DNA from: DASSBG01 sp035699085
GTDB taxonomy: Bacteria; Pseudomonadota; Gammaproteobacteria; Xanthomonadales; Rhodanobacteraceae
Length of the DNA stretch: 64,000 bases
Direction: 5' to 3'
Assembly (NCBI GenBank): GCA_035699085.1
Contig: DASSBG010000008.1
Span: 62,001 to 126,000, forward strand
The translations under genes were made by a program, and so were the position numbers. Positions within the stretch are counted from its first letter, which is position 1. Every line of letters starts with the position of its first letter. This document shows, in pieces, positions 29,079-41,037 of the stretch. The notes beneath the pieces are model-generated. The model was not told the origin of the DNA. It was given only the letters and a program-made list of their open reading frames with translations, and searched no databases.

Positions 29079-31274
29079 ATGCGCAAGCTTTGCCTTTCCC
29101 TGCTTCTCCTCCTGGCCGCCGGCTGGGCCCATGCCGACAGTACGGAGATCACCATCCCGGCCTTTGCCTTCAAGGACGTGGCGGTCACCGTGCCCGAGGG
29201 CACGCGCCTGCTGACAGTTACCGCCACGGTCGATGGCGGCCATGCCGGCAAGCTCGACATGTACGCGTCGGATACGGAATTCACCACCGGCATTGCGAAT
29301 GCCTCCTACTATTCCCGGAATTCGGACGGCACGGCACGGCTGAGCATCGCCGACTGGAGTCATCCCGCGCTGCACGCCGGTACCTGGCATTTCGCACTGA
29401 GCAACCACCTGGCGACCACGGCGACGGTGACCTTCACCACTGCCGTGGCCACCTCCAGCCGCCCCAATACGGTGTTCGAGATCAACTTCGACGAGCCATC
29501 GCAGACCCTGAAGGACGTGATGGGCTGGACAAAGACGTCGGACTGCGATGTAGGGCCCTGGAACGACGCAACGCCGCTCGACAGCGACCATGACGGCACC
29601 AACGACACCACCCTCGGAGCATTCCGCAAGAGCCTGCTGATCGACGCCACCGAAAAGCTGGCGCCGCAGGTGCACAGCGCGGTGCCGATCACCGTCCAGG
29701 CCTGCTGGACCAAGTACGGCGATGCCGACGATGCCGACAGCTGGACGCTGGCGGCCGCCGGCCCGACCTACAGCTTCGCCGAAACGCCCGGCTTGCCCAA
29801 CCAGGAGGTCTGGTACTCGACGCCAGCGGCGGTGCGGCTCGCGGGCACCAAGATGTGCAAGTTCGATCCCTCCGAAATCAGCTGCGAGATCCCCGACATC
29901 GTCGTTCGCTACAACAGCGACAAGGTCGCGGAGCACAACTATGACGATGTACACGACGAGCGGCTGATCGTCTCGGTCACCGTGCACGAGTTGACCCACG
30001 GCCTCGGCTTCCTCAGCGGCGTCGACACCAGCCCCACCTATGACGACGATGACGACGCCAGCACGGACGAAGTGGACAATCCCGACTTCGGCAGTTTTGG
30101 CGACCGCAACGACATCTTCACCCTCAACGTCGGCTACACCCGGGGCGACGACGTCACGACCTTCGCCGACCTCGACCTGGCCGACGCCCAGGCCGCTCTC
30201 GAGTCGGGCACCCACCTGGTCTGGAACGATGCACGGCTGGCAATGAATCCTGTCAACCAGCTGCGCGGCAACAGCTATCCGGACGACCTGGTGCCGCTGT
30301 ACGCGCCATCCGACGCCGAGCCCGGCTCCACGCTGTCGCACTTCGACGACGATTCGAACCCCGGCCAGCTGATGGACCACTTCATCCAGCCGAACTATCC
30401 GACGACGGTCGGCCTGGCCGAGCCGGTGCTGGAAAAGGTGGGCTGGTCCATCGACACGAAGGAGGCGCCGATCAAGGGCACCTGGAACGATCCGAAGCAC
30501 AGCGGTCACGGCATCGACCTTGAACCGTTCGCCCGGGACCCGGCCGGCGACATCTACGCGGTCGAGTTCTACACCTTCGACGACAGCGGCAAGAGCACGT
30601 TCTTCCTCTCCAGCGGGCGCTTGCGCGACGGCCATTACGAGAGCCGGGACACCGCCGGCGAGCCGGCGCCGTTGCAACGGCCGATGTATGACCCGGCGAC
30701 CCACGGTTCCCGCCCCGACCCGGGCTACACCGGCAGCCTGAGCATCGACTTCACGGGCTACGCCGCCGCCGACCCGGCGTGCGCAGGTCATACCGGCGAG
30801 CATCTCGCGCTCATGCGCTGGACCATCAACGACCTCACCCGGACCTGGTGCATCCAGCCGATCCTCGCGCCGGAGGCGCACCCGGAGGCGGCCCACGACC
30901 TCAATGGCCTGTGGAACCATGGAGAGGGCGACAGCGGCTGGGGCTTCAGCGTGATCAACTGGACCACCGGCGACAGCACCACGCTGAGCGCGCTGTTCTA
31001 CTACTACGACAAGGACAACAAGTCGCGCTGGGTGCAGGCGGAGCCGAATGCCTACGGCCCCGGCACCACCTTCAACCTCTACCAGCTGACCGGTTACTGC
31101 CGCGCCTGCGGCGAGCAGCCGATCCCGGCCGAGCAGGTTGGCACGCTGATGCTGGACCTCAATGCGCCAGACGGTACACTGACCGGGAACACGTTGTCCA
31201 TCGACATCGACAACGGCACCTTCAAGCGCACCGACGTGCCAGTCCAAATGCTCTCGCGGCCGCCGGGCGACTGA
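29079..31274 (+). CDS. Secreted zinc metalloprotease with tandem C-terminal repeat domains
   Basis: 731 residues from ATG 29079 (GTG at 29067 is possible but has a misplaced ribosome-binding site). Signal peptide LCLSLLLLLAAGWAHA. Zincin motif HELTHGLGF at residues 303-311 (plus 29985-30011), with Glu304 as catalytic base; the position expected for a metzincin third ligand is Ser, so the third ligand is elsewhere. An Asp-rich segment DDDDDASTDE follows, possibly Ca2+-binding. The C-terminus holds two related domains, at about 467-560 (GTWNDPKHSGHG; VEFYTFDDSGKSTFFLSSGR) and 610-700 (GLWNHGEGDSGWGFSV; LFYYYDKDNKSRWVQAE), a repeat common in exported proteins of this lineage. Likely extracellular. 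Substrate unknown. Confidence 0.75.
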   Translation: MRKLCLSLLLLLAAGWAHADSTEITIPAFAFKDVAVTVPEGTRLLTVTATVDGGHAGKLDMYASDTEFTTGIANASYYSRNSDGTARLSIADWSHPALHAGTWHFALSNHLATTATVTFTTAVATSSRPNTVFEINFDEPSQTLKDVMGWTKTSDCDVGPWNDATPLDSDHDGTNDTTLGAFRKSLLIDATEKLAPQVHSAVPITVQACWTKYGDADDADSWTLAAAGPTYSFAETPGLPNQEVWYSTPAAVRLAGTKMCKFDPSEISCEIPDIVVRYNSDKVAEHNYDDVHDERLIVSVTVHELTHGLGFLSGVDTSPTYDDDDDASTDEVDNPDFGSFGDRNDIFTLNVGYTRGDDVTTFADLDLADAQAALESGTHLVWNDARLAMNPVNQLRGNSYPDDLVPLYAPSDAEPGSTLSHFDDDSNPGQLMDHFIQPNYPTTVGLAEPVLEKVGWSIDTKEAPIKGTWNDPKHSGHGIDLEPFARDPAGDIYAVEFYTFDDSGKSTFFLSSGRLRDGHYESRDTAGEPAPLQRPMYDPATHGSRPDPGYTGSLSIDFTGYAAADPACAGHTGEHLALMRWTINDLTRTWCIQPILAPEAHPEAAHDLNGLWNHGEGDSGWGFSVINWTTGDSTTLSALFYYYDKDNKSRWVQAEPNAYGPGTTFNLYQLTGYCRACGEQPIPAEQVGTLMLDLNAPDGTLTGNTLSIDIDNGTFKRTDVPVQMLSRPPGD

Positions 31275-31598
31275 GGCAACGCCCGCGAACTGGCGCGGTC
31301 AACCCAAACCCTCCCCGGTTCGCCGGGGAGGGTTTTTCATGCGCCCTGATCTCCCCGCGCCACGCGCGCCACCCCGGCGCCCGGGACCTGCGCCTCTCGC
31401 CGGCACCGCCACTGTCAGCCGCGTCTCACGTTCTCGCGTCGCCGCCCCAACGCTCACCTCACCCGCTGAACCCAGCGCCAACCACATGGCCGGCCCGCGG
31501 CCTCGCGCGCTTGTCTCGCACGCGTCGACACGCGAAAATGAATGTTCCCGCGCGCCGCGCAAACGCGCCGCTCGCCTCGATCGAATGCGGAGATTCCC
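31275..31598. other. Intergenic region before ppsA
   Basis: 324 bp. After the terminator (31309-31338) there is GC-rich DNA with a near-palindrome CGCGTCGACACGCG (~31519-31532) ahead of ppsA. No promoter I would defend and no gene. Confidence 0.45.
31309..31338 (+). terminator. Rho-independent terminator after metalloprotease
   Basis: ACCCTCCCCGG-TTCG-CCGGGGAGGGT followed by TTTT, 35 bp after the stop; a textbook GC stem with T tract. Confidence 0.9.
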
Positions 31599-33986
<2,388 letters not shown>

Positions 33987-34030
33987 CTACCGCCCGTGGC
34001 GGTGCCTGCCTGCCGAAGCGTCGCGCCCCG

Positions 34031-34702
34031 CTACCAGGGTAGCGGCTGGCCGTTGGCGTGCCAGAAGCTGCCACTGTCGTCCAGGCCGAGACTGTCGAGA
34101 CGGTCGACGAGGCCGGCTGCCGCCTGCGCCGGGGTGACATCGCCGTGGCCACCGACCATGTCGGTGGCGACGTAACCGGGGTGCAGCAGGAACACCGCGA
34201 TCCCGCGCGGATGCAGGTCGACCGCCAGCGACTTGCCGATGGCGTTCACCGCGGCCTTGGAAGCGCGGTAACCGTAGGAGCCGCCGGAGCCGTTGTCGGC
34301 AACCGAGCCCATGCGGCTGGTGATGATGCCGATTTTCGCGCCGTCGGCGAGGTTTGCCAGCAGCGCCTGCACCACGCGCAGCGGGCCCAGCGCGTTGACC
34401 TCGAACTGGCGGCGCATGCTGTCGAAGCCGGCGGCGTCGATCGATCCCAGCGACTGGCGGTCGAGGACGCCGGCGTTGAGCACCAGCAGGTCGAGGCGCG
34501 CCTCGCCCAGCCGCGCGGCCAACCCGGCCAGCGCCGCTGCGTCGGTGACGTCGACGCCGGACTCGATGCGTGCGCCGGTCGCCTCCAGTTCCTTGCTGGC
34601 GTGGCGGCAGGCGCCGATGACGTGGTCGCCGCGGCCAGCGAAATGCTGCGCCAGTGCAAGACCGATGCCGCGGTTGGCGCCTGTGATCAGGACAGTGCTC
34701 AT
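34031..34702 (-). CDS. Short-chain dehydrogenase/reductase
   Basis: 223 residues from ATG 34702, with AGGAG upstream. Rossmann fold: VLITGANRGIGLALAQHF, VLNAGVLD, and the catalytic YGYRASK (YxxxK) preceded by Ser of ITSRMGSV. The CsgA/C-factor-like subgroup by overall pattern. Substrate unknown. NAD(P) specificity not assigned. Convergent with ppsA, separated by 44 bp. Confidence 0.93.
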   Translation of the reverse strand: MSTVLITGANRGIGLALAQHFAGRGDHVIGACRHASKELEATGARIESGVDVTDAAALAGLAARLGEARLDLLVLNAGVLDRQSLGSIDAAGFDSMRRQFEVNALGPLRVVQALLANLADGAKIGIITSRMGSVADNGSGGSYGYRASKAAVNAIGKSLAVDLHPRGIAVFLLHPGYVATDMVGGHGDVTPAQAAAGLVDRLDSLGLDDSGSFWHANGQPLPW

Positions 34703-34835
34703 GGGGTTCTCCTGTTGGACGTTGGGCTGCGCTCGCAGGTGGCGTCGGGCGTGCGATGTCGGACTGGGTACCCGCGGCGCCAACGCGACCTGCGACGAGG
34801 ACGATCAAGACGCCGCAGCGCATGCATGATGGTGT

Positions 34836-35576
34836 TTACAGGCTTTCGCCGAACAGCTTCAGCAGCGCGTCCCAGTGGCGCTCCGCCGCCTCTGGGCTGT
34901 ACACCGGCATGTCGGGCACGGCGAATCCGTGCCGGGCGTGTTCGTAGGTCACGACCTCATGGGTCACCCCCGCCTCCGTCAATGCGTCCTCAAGCTGCTG
35001 TTTCTCTGCATCGGTGAAGTGTGCGTCCTCGATGGCTCCCGCGACGTACACGCGGCCGGTGATGCCGTCGACAAAACGATGCGGGCTGTCGGGCGAATCG
35101 GTAGCGAGGCTGCCACCATGGAACGAGGCCACCGCGGCGAAGCGCTCCGGCAAGGCGCCGGCGGCAGTCAGTGCGCAATTTCCGCCCATGCAATAGCCGG
35201 TGGCGCCAAAGCGCTTGCCAGCCACGTCGGCGCGATCGGCAAGCGTGTCGGTGAAGGCGGTGGCGTCGGCAATCTTGCGCTCACGGGTCAGGCTGCCCAC
35301 CAGCTGCTTCAGCCGTTCGCGCGCATCGGGGGCGGAGAACACCTCGGACGGGTCCATCGGTGCGTAGCTGCCCTCGCGGTAGTACAGGTCGGGCAGCAGC
35401 ACCAGGTAGCCGGCATCGGCCAGGCGCTGGCCCATCTCCCACATCGAGGGCCGGATACCGAGCCCGTCCATGAAAAAAAGCACCCCGGGCCATGGCCCGC
35501 GCGACTCCGTGGGCGTAAACACCGAAGCCGGGCACCGGCCGTCGCGCGTCTCGATGATGATGGCCTCGCGCGTCAT
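34836..35576 (-). CDS. Dienelactone hydrolase family protein
   Basis: 246 residues. Alpha/beta hydrolase with nucleophile Cys in GYCMGGNCALTAAG, and the downstream GAIEDAHFT and HARHGFAVPD segments providing the expected Asp and His. PGVLFFMDGLGIRPSMWEMG marks the N-terminal oxyanion region. Usual role is carboxymethylenebutenolide or related ester hydrolysis; natural substrate unknown. Start ATG 35576; the longer upstream reading is unconserved. Confidence 0.92.
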   Translation of the reverse strand: MTREAIIIETRDGRCPASVFTPTESRGPWPGVLFFMDGLGIRPSMWEMGQRLADAGYLVLLPDLYYREGSYAPMDPSEVFSAPDARERLKQLVGSLTRERKIADATAFTDTLADRADVAGKRFGATGYCMGGNCALTAAGALPERFAAVASFHGGSLATDSPDSPHRFVDGITGRVYVAGAIEDAHFTDAEKQQLEDALTEAGVTHEVVTYEHARHGFAVPDMPVYSPEAAERHWDALLKLFGESL

Positions 35577-35736
35577 GGCATCGCTCCAATGCGAAGGAAT
35601 CCGCCCATGATAGCGCCGGCGCCCGTGGCGTCCCGGCCGCGGGCTGAAGCTGTGGCTGTCGGGACAACGGTTCCGTCGTCCGGATGCTCCCGTGGCCGCC
35701 ACTCTGGAACTCACGCTGATGCGCGCGTCGATGTCG

Positions 35737-35771
35737 GATCCGCCGCCTGCGGCGGCTTGACCCGACCTACC
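35737..35771. repeat. REP-like element, GTCGGGT class
   Basis: Contains CCGCCTGCGGCGGCTTGACC and CGACCTAC, the same element class as at 43239-43370, partly overlapping the 3' end of the MFS gene. Confidence 0.6.
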
Positions 35772-37044
35772 GTATCGATTGATCCGCTGGCACAACCTGC
35801 GGCAACGCAAAGCGTGGCCGCGTGTAGTGCCAGGCTATCGCCGTCGCAAGCGTCATCAGCACGGCCGACAGCAGGAACGAGGCGCCCGGCATCAGCAGCG
35901 GCGTGTCGGGCGCGATGGCCGAGGCGAATACCTGCGCAAACAGGTAGGGCCCGAAGATGCCGGCGAAGCTGCCGAGGCTGGTGACCGCACCCTGCAACCG
36001 GCCCTGCTCGCTCGGCGCCACGCGGTGGGTCATGATCGACTGCACCGGTGGCTCGGCCAGGCTCCAGAGCGCCATCAGCGGCACGCCCAGCAGAAATACC
36101 CAGCCGGCTGAGGCCAGGCCCATCACCACGAACGAGGCGATGCCGCAGCTCATGCCGATGATCAGCAGCGGCCGCTCGCCCAGCAGCCGCGCCAGCCGGC
36201 CGGTGAGCAGGCCCTGCACCAGGCCATCGCTGGCGCCGACCAGCATCAGCACCAGGCCCACCGTCTGCGGCCCCCAGCCATAGCGGTAATCGGCATAGAG
36301 CACGAACACCGCCTGCAGTACGTAGTGCGCGAGGTATACCAGGAACATCACCACGCCAAGCCCGGACAGGCCGCGATGCCGGCGCAGCAACTTCAGTGCA
36401 GCCAGCGGGTGCGCGCTGTGCGGCTCGAAGCGCGGCGTTCGCCGCGCCTTCGGCAGCGACTCCGGCAGGATGAAAAAGCCGTAGCAGACATTGCACAGCG
36501 CCATGCCGCCGGCGACCCAGAACGGCAGGCGCAGGTCGATGCCACCGAGGAAGCCGCCGAGCGCAGGCCCGATGACGAAGCCGACGCCGAAGGCGCTGCC
36601 GAGCAGCCCGTAAGCGGCTGCCCGCTTTTCGCGCGGCGTGATGTCGGCGATGTAGGCGTTGGCGGTGGTGAAGCTGGCCGCGGTCATGCCGAGCAGCACG
36701 CGACCGACGAACAGCAGCCACAGCGTCGGCGCCATGGCCTGGACGAAGAAATCCAGCGCCAGGCCGAAGTTGGACACCAGGATCACCGGGCGTCGCCCGA
36801 AGCGGTCGGACAGCGCGCCCTGCACCGGCGAAAAGCCGAACTGGACGGCAGCAAATACGCTGCCGAAGATGCCGACCCACCAGGCGGCGTCGCTGATGTC
36901 GCCGCCGACCAGCTGGTCGATCAGGTGCGGCAGTACCGGGATCGCGAGGCCGAAGGCCATGGTGTCGAGCAGCACCGTGACGTAGATGAACACGAGCGCC
37001 GCGCGGCTGCGCGGCGGCGCGGGCGTGGTGGCAGGCGTGGCCAT
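35767..37044 (-). CDS. TetA-like MFS transporter
   Basis: 425 residues with about 12 membrane segments. N-terminal LVFIYVTVLLDTMAFGLAIP, motif A GALSDRFGRRPVILVSN between TM2 and TM3, motif C-like GFVIGPALGGFLGG, hence the TCR/Tet subfamily (proton-coupled drug export). A role in tetracycline resistance is not implied; many chromosomal relatives export unknown compounds. Downstream of the TolB/TPR gene, 224 bp apart. Confidence 0.9.
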   Translation of the reverse strand: MATPATTPAPPRSRAALVFIYVTVLLDTMAFGLAIPVLPHLIDQLVGGDISDAAWWVGIFGSVFAAVQFGFSPVQGALSDRFGRRPVILVSNFGLALDFFVQAMAPTLWLLFVGRVLLGMTAASFTTANAYIADITPREKRAAAYGLLGSAFGVGFVIGPALGGFLGGIDLRLPFWVAGGMALCNVCYGFFILPESLPKARRTPRFEPHSAHPLAALKLLRRHRGLSGLGVVMFLVYLAHYVLQAVFVLYADYRYGWGPQTVGLVLMLVGASDGLVQGLLTGRLARLLGERPLLIIGMSCGIASFVVMGLASAGWVFLLGVPLMALWSLAEPPVQSIMTHRVAPSEQGRLQGAVTSLGSFAGIFGPYLFAQVFASAIAPDTPLLMPGASFLLSAVLMTLATAIAWHYTRPRFALPQVVPADQSIR

Positions 37045-37106
37045 GGCCGGCGCACGATAGCCGACGCAGGCCGACCGCCAGCCAACTGCGGCGCCGGGAC
37101 GGAACT

Positions 37107-37131
37107 CGGGTCCCGGGACCCGGGACCCGGA
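37107..37131. repeat. Palindrome CGGGTCCCGGGACCCG with direct repeat
   Basis: A perfect 16-bp palindrome overlapping a second GGGACCCGG copy in the gap between the TPR gene and the MFS gene. No T tract, so a poor terminator; possibly a REP fragment. Confidence 0.5.
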
Positions 37132-37268
37132 AAGATCGGGACCAGCGGCGCGGGTGTCACGCCAGACGGCCGCCCGGGCGTGCCACGGGATGTCGGGCGG
37201 GTGTCAACCCGCCGAACCACCGGCTCCGAACTCTCGCGAACATGTGGAGCGGAACGGTGCGCGCGGAT

Positions 37269-39317
37269 TCAACCGTGCTGCGGGTCGTGCAGCAGCGCCT
37301 GGAACCGCGGATTCTTGCGCAGCGGATCCCACACCGGCGAGAGCCGCAGGCTGGTCGTCGAAATGAACTGCGGGCCTCCTGACTGTGCCCTCAGCTTTTC
37401 AAGCGTATCCAGAGCGGCCTCGGGTTGGCCGAGATAAACCTGTGCGCGAGCCAGGTAAGACTGCATGAGCAATTGATCGGCCCGGGTGGCCCTTGAAGCG
37501 AGCGCCTGCGCCTTGCCCATCGATTGCATCGACGCATCGGCACGTCCCAGCATCGCCTCCAGCGTGCCGAGCAGACCGTAGAACTGGACTTGGCCGTTGT
37601 TGTCGGGCGCCTTCGCCTGCAGCCACTTCACCGCCTCGAGCAGGAACGGCCGAGCCTTGGCCGGTGACCCGGCCGCATATTCGACAAGGCCACGCAGGAA
37701 CGGCTTGAATATCTGGAACACGCCGGCTTCGCCGGTCTGCACATTCGAAGCAATGCGCCGGGCGGCAGCGAAGTCACGCTTCATGAGCAGCAAGGACACG
37801 TGCTCCATGATCACGGGGGGCGTGACCGGCACGTCAGCCGGCATCGACTCCAGCACCTCGAGGCCCGCATCCGGCGTCCCCTTCTCGCGCACCTCCAGGT
37901 GGCTCAGCCGTGCGTACGCGGTGGAATTGCGCGGGTTGATCACCAGAGCGTGGCGGAACTGCTTGCGCGCGCCCGCGTAGTCGCCCAAGTCGAGGCGCAC
38001 GTTGCCGAGATACATCGAAAGTCGGCTGTTGTGCGGGTCGATCTCGGCCGCCTGCGACAGGAGCTTGCCGCATGCGACCAGATGCCCCTTGTCGCATTCG
38101 ATGTAGCCCAATGCGGCGATCGCGTCGGCATAGTTGGGACGCAGTTGCAGCGCGCGCTGCAACTCCGCACGGGCCGCGACGTAGTCATGCGCCCGCCAGC
38201 GATAAACGTATGACATCGTCAGGTGCGCTTCCGGCAGGTCAGGCGCAAGGTCCAGTGCATGGCGTGCGTTGGCCTCGGCGTCGGCCAGGTTGCCTTCGCT
38301 GATGTCCGTGCCATGAAAGTACTGGGTGATCTGCGCGTCAGCGAGCCCTGCCCAAGCCAGTGCAAAGTCCGGGTCCAGTTTCACCGCCTCGCGGAAGGCT
38401 GCCAGTGCCTTGGAGTCCAGCACCACGAAATTGCCCGTCTCGAGTGCCTGGTTTTCGTAGTGCTCGGCGCGCAGGTAGGCGTCGTAGGCCTGCGGGTTGC
38501 GTGTCGGGATCGCGGCGACCGCCTCGGCCTCGGCCGGGCTCAGCTCGGCGCGCAAGGCGTCGGCGACCTTCTGCGCCACTTCGCCTTCGACCCCGAATAC
38601 GTCGTCGAGCGTGCGCGTGTACGCCTTGGCCCAGATGTGGCTGTTGCTGGCCGCGTCGATCAACTGCACATTGATCAGCACCTGCTTGCCGACCTTCTGC
38701 ACGCTGCCTTCCAGAATCGTCGCAACGCCGAGCTGCCGGGCGATGGACTTCAGGTCGTCCGGGTGCGCGCTGTAGCGTGCGGTCGAGGTGCGCGAGATCA
38801 CCTTGAGCGCCCCCACGTCCGCCAGGCGCGTCAGGATCATGTCCTGGATGCCGCTGGCAAAGTAGCCGTTGTCCTTGTCCGAAGACAAGTTCTCGAACGG
38901 CAGCACCGCCACCGACTTTGCCGGCGCGGCCGCCGCGGCGGTCAACAGCACGCCGGGTGGCGCAAACTGCCGCCAGGCGAGCACGCCCACGGCTGCCACC
39001 AGCACCACCAGGAGCACCGCGTTCAGCAGCCGCTTCCCACGTCCGGCCTCGGGCGGCGCCCGCCGCTCCTGCGGCAGCGCGCTGGTCCGGCGCAGCCCCT
39101 CGGGCGTGATCTCCAACGCCCAGGCAAGCGCCAGCGCGACGGGAAACGACAACGCGAGGAGAATCAGGAAGGCTTTCAGTATCCAGCCGGGGGCGCTGAA
39201 TGTTGGCAGCACCAGCCCGGCGATTTGCGCCAGCAGCCACGCCACTACTGCGTAGACCACCGCCACCCGCACCACGTGGCGGCGACGCAGCTCGCTGAAA
39301 AAACTTGCGGTTGCCAT
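37269..39317 (-). CDS. Membrane TolB-N/FlgO-like TPR protein
   Basis: 682 residues from ATG 39317. Short cytoplasmic start (FFSELRRRHVVRVAVVYAVV) with two membrane segments, about residues 15-70, the TPEGLRR signature, and a third at ~97-115. A TolB amino-terminal/FlgO-like domain follows (KSVAVLPFENLSSDKDNGYF, QVLINVQLIDAASNSHIWAK), then ~10 TPR units up to the C-terminus. These proteins are abundant in Xanthomonadales as uncharacterised scaffolds or signalling modules; relatives carry adenylate-cyclase or HTH N-termini, which are absent here. Function unknown. Confidence 0.85.
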   Translation of the reverse strand: MATASFFSELRRRHVVRVAVVYAVVAWLLAQIAGLVLPTFSAPGWILKAFLILLALSFPVALALAWALEITPEGLRRTSALPQERRAPPEAGRGKRLLNAVLLVVLVAAVGVLAWRQFAPPGVLLTAAAAAPAKSVAVLPFENLSSDKDNGYFASGIQDMILTRLADVGALKVISRTSTARYSAHPDDLKSIARQLGVATILEGSVQKVGKQVLINVQLIDAASNSHIWAKAYTRTLDDVFGVEGEVAQKVADALRAELSPAEAEAVAAIPTRNPQAYDAYLRAEHYENQALETGNFVVLDSKALAAFREAVKLDPDFALAWAGLADAQITQYFHGTDISEGNLADAEANARHALDLAPDLPEAHLTMSYVYRWRAHDYVAARAELQRALQLRPNYADAIAALGYIECDKGHLVACGKLLSQAAEIDPHNSRLSMYLGNVRLDLGDYAGARKQFRHALVINPRNSTAYARLSHLEVREKGTPDAGLEVLESMPADVPVTPPVIMEHVSLLLMKRDFAAARRIASNVQTGEAGVFQIFKPFLRGLVEYAAGSPAKARPFLLEAVKWLQAKAPDNNGQVQFYGLLGTLEAMLGRADASMQSMGKAQALASRATRADQLLMQSYLARAQVYLGQPEAALDTLEKLRAQSGGPQFISTTSLRLSPVWDPLRKNPRFQALLHDPQHG

Positions 39318-39546
39318 GGCCCGACCCGTCCCGGGCGGAATAGTCATCCCGACTGCGTTAATACACCTTGGTGGACGCCGAATCAACGGGTTGTGCGCAG
39401 CTCGCTGCAATGGAACACCGGCGAGAACAACGCACACGTCTTGCGTCTCAGCCGCTCACCGCGCGCCGGCAGTGCATTCACGCGCGAGTGAGCGCGCGGC
39501 CGGCATGCTGGGTGTTTGCCGCGCCGCCGGCGCGTCTGGAGAAGCC

Positions 39547-40947
39547 ATGCACGACCAGCAGGGACACGCGCACTGGCGGCGCACGCTGGCCGTGCTCTGC
39601 CTGCTGTGCGGCGCGCTGGCTTTCCAGGAGACCGGCGTGCTGCCGGTGCTGCCGACCATCCAGCGCCAGCTCGCCGGTGCCGGCACCGTGTCCAGTGCGC
39701 TGCTGGAAAGCGGCTTCCTGATGGTCGCGGCGGTGGCTGCGCCGTTGATTGGCAAGCTCGGCGATGACCGCGGCAAGCAGCGCATGCTGCTGGTCACGCT
39801 GGCGGTCTACTTCGTCGGCGCGCTGGGCGCGGCCTTGGCGCCGGATTTTCTGGTGCTGGTGATCTTCCGCTCGCTCCAAGGGGTCGGCGGCGCGCTGTTT
39901 TCACTGAGCTTCGCCATCATGCGCGACGAGGCGTCCGAGAGGCTCAGCGTCGCCATCGGCTGGCTGGTCGGCGCCTTCGGCCTCGGGGCATGCCTTGGCC
40001 TCGGCCTGTCGGGCTTGATCACCGAAGCGCTGTCGTGGCGATGGATCTTCTTTGCCGAGACACTCCTGATCGTGGCCGGTGCCGGGCTGGTGGCCTGGCT
40101 GGTACCGGCACGCCCCGGCAGCCACCGCGTGCGCATCGATTACGTCGGGCTTGCGCTGCTGGCCGGCTCGCTGATCGTGCTGATCGGCGCGCTGACGGTG
40201 ATGCTGATGCTGGGCTGGCCGGTGTTCGCGCTGTTCCTGGTGGCCATTGCCCTGTTCCTGGCCTGGCTGCGCCACGAGCGCCGCGTCGAGCAGCCGCTGC
40301 TTGACACGCGGGTGCTGGCCAAGCCGCGCGTGCTGCTGGCCAACATCGGCTCGGGCCTGGCCGGCTACGTCGGCTTCGCGATTTATTTCCTGGTGCCGCG
40401 CTTCGTGCAGACGCCACTGCATCTTCCGGCGGAGGTCGCGGCGCAGGTCCACTATGGTTTCGGCGCCGAGGCGCTGGCCGTCGGCCTGTACCTGCTGCCC
40501 GTGGGCGTCGGCGTGCTCTGCGCCGGACCGAGCGGCGGCGTGATCGGGCGCCGGATCGGCGGCAAGTGGCCATTCGCCGGCGGCCTTCTGCTGATGGCGC
40601 TGGGCTCGGCGCTGCTGGCGTGCTTCCACCACCGGCAGGTCCCGTTTGCGATCTGGCTGTTCCTGATCGGCGCGGGCTTCGGCTTCTCGGTCGGCGCCGC
40701 CGGCGTCTTCATCACACAGTCCGTGAAGGCCGGCGAGACCGCGATCGCGACGGCCTTCAACAGCGTCACGCGCCTGGTCAGCGGCGGCATCGGCGCCGAG
40801 GTCGCCGCGTCCATTCTGAAGTCGCAAGGCATCGGCAACAGCAGCACGCCGCACGAGCTGGCCTTTGTCGTCGCGTTCGGCATCGGCGCCCTGCTGGCGC
40901 TGGTCGGCTGCGGCGTCGCCTTGCTGGTGCCGCCGGGCAAGGACTGA
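39547..40947 (+). CDS. MFS drug-efflux transporter (EmrB/QacA type)
   Basis: 466 residues, about 14 membrane segments. TM1 LAVLCLLCGALAFQETGVLP, motif A IGKLGDDRGKQRML, motif C-like GACLGLGLSGLITEALSWRW. Similar to 14-TM multidrug exporters. Start ATG 39547; the upstream reading is divergent from the TPR gene. Function beyond export of amphiphilic compounds is unassigned. Confidence 0.88.
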   Translation: MHDQQGHAHWRRTLAVLCLLCGALAFQETGVLPVLPTIQRQLAGAGTVSSALLESGFLMVAAVAAPLIGKLGDDRGKQRMLLVTLAVYFVGALGAALAPDFLVLVIFRSLQGVGGALFSLSFAIMRDEASERLSVAIGWLVGAFGLGACLGLGLSGLITEALSWRWIFFAETLLIVAGAGLVAWLVPARPGSHRVRIDYVGLALLAGSLIVLIGALTVMLMLGWPVFALFLVAIALFLAWLRHERRVEQPLLDTRVLAKPRVLLANIGSGLAGYVGFAIYFLVPRFVQTPLHLPAEVAAQVHYGFGAEALAVGLYLLPVGVGVLCAGPSGGVIGRRIGGKWPFAGGLLLMALGSALLACFHHRQVPFAIWLFLIGAGFGFSVGAAGVFITQSVKAGETAIATAFNSVTRLVSGGIGAEVAASILKSQGIGNSSTPHELAFVVAFGIGALLALVGCGVALLVPPGKD

Positions 40948-41037
40948 TCAAGTACGTCGCAACGGCTGTCGACGTCGCGCCGCGTTGATGTCGTCCTCCC
41001 AGATTGCAGTCGGATCTCCATGTGGAACCGTGCCGAA

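Noticed and set aside
28668..31247. 859-codon minus frame opposite the metalloprotease
   Set aside because: No recognisable domain; the plus strand has a signal peptide, zincin motif and a matching terminator.
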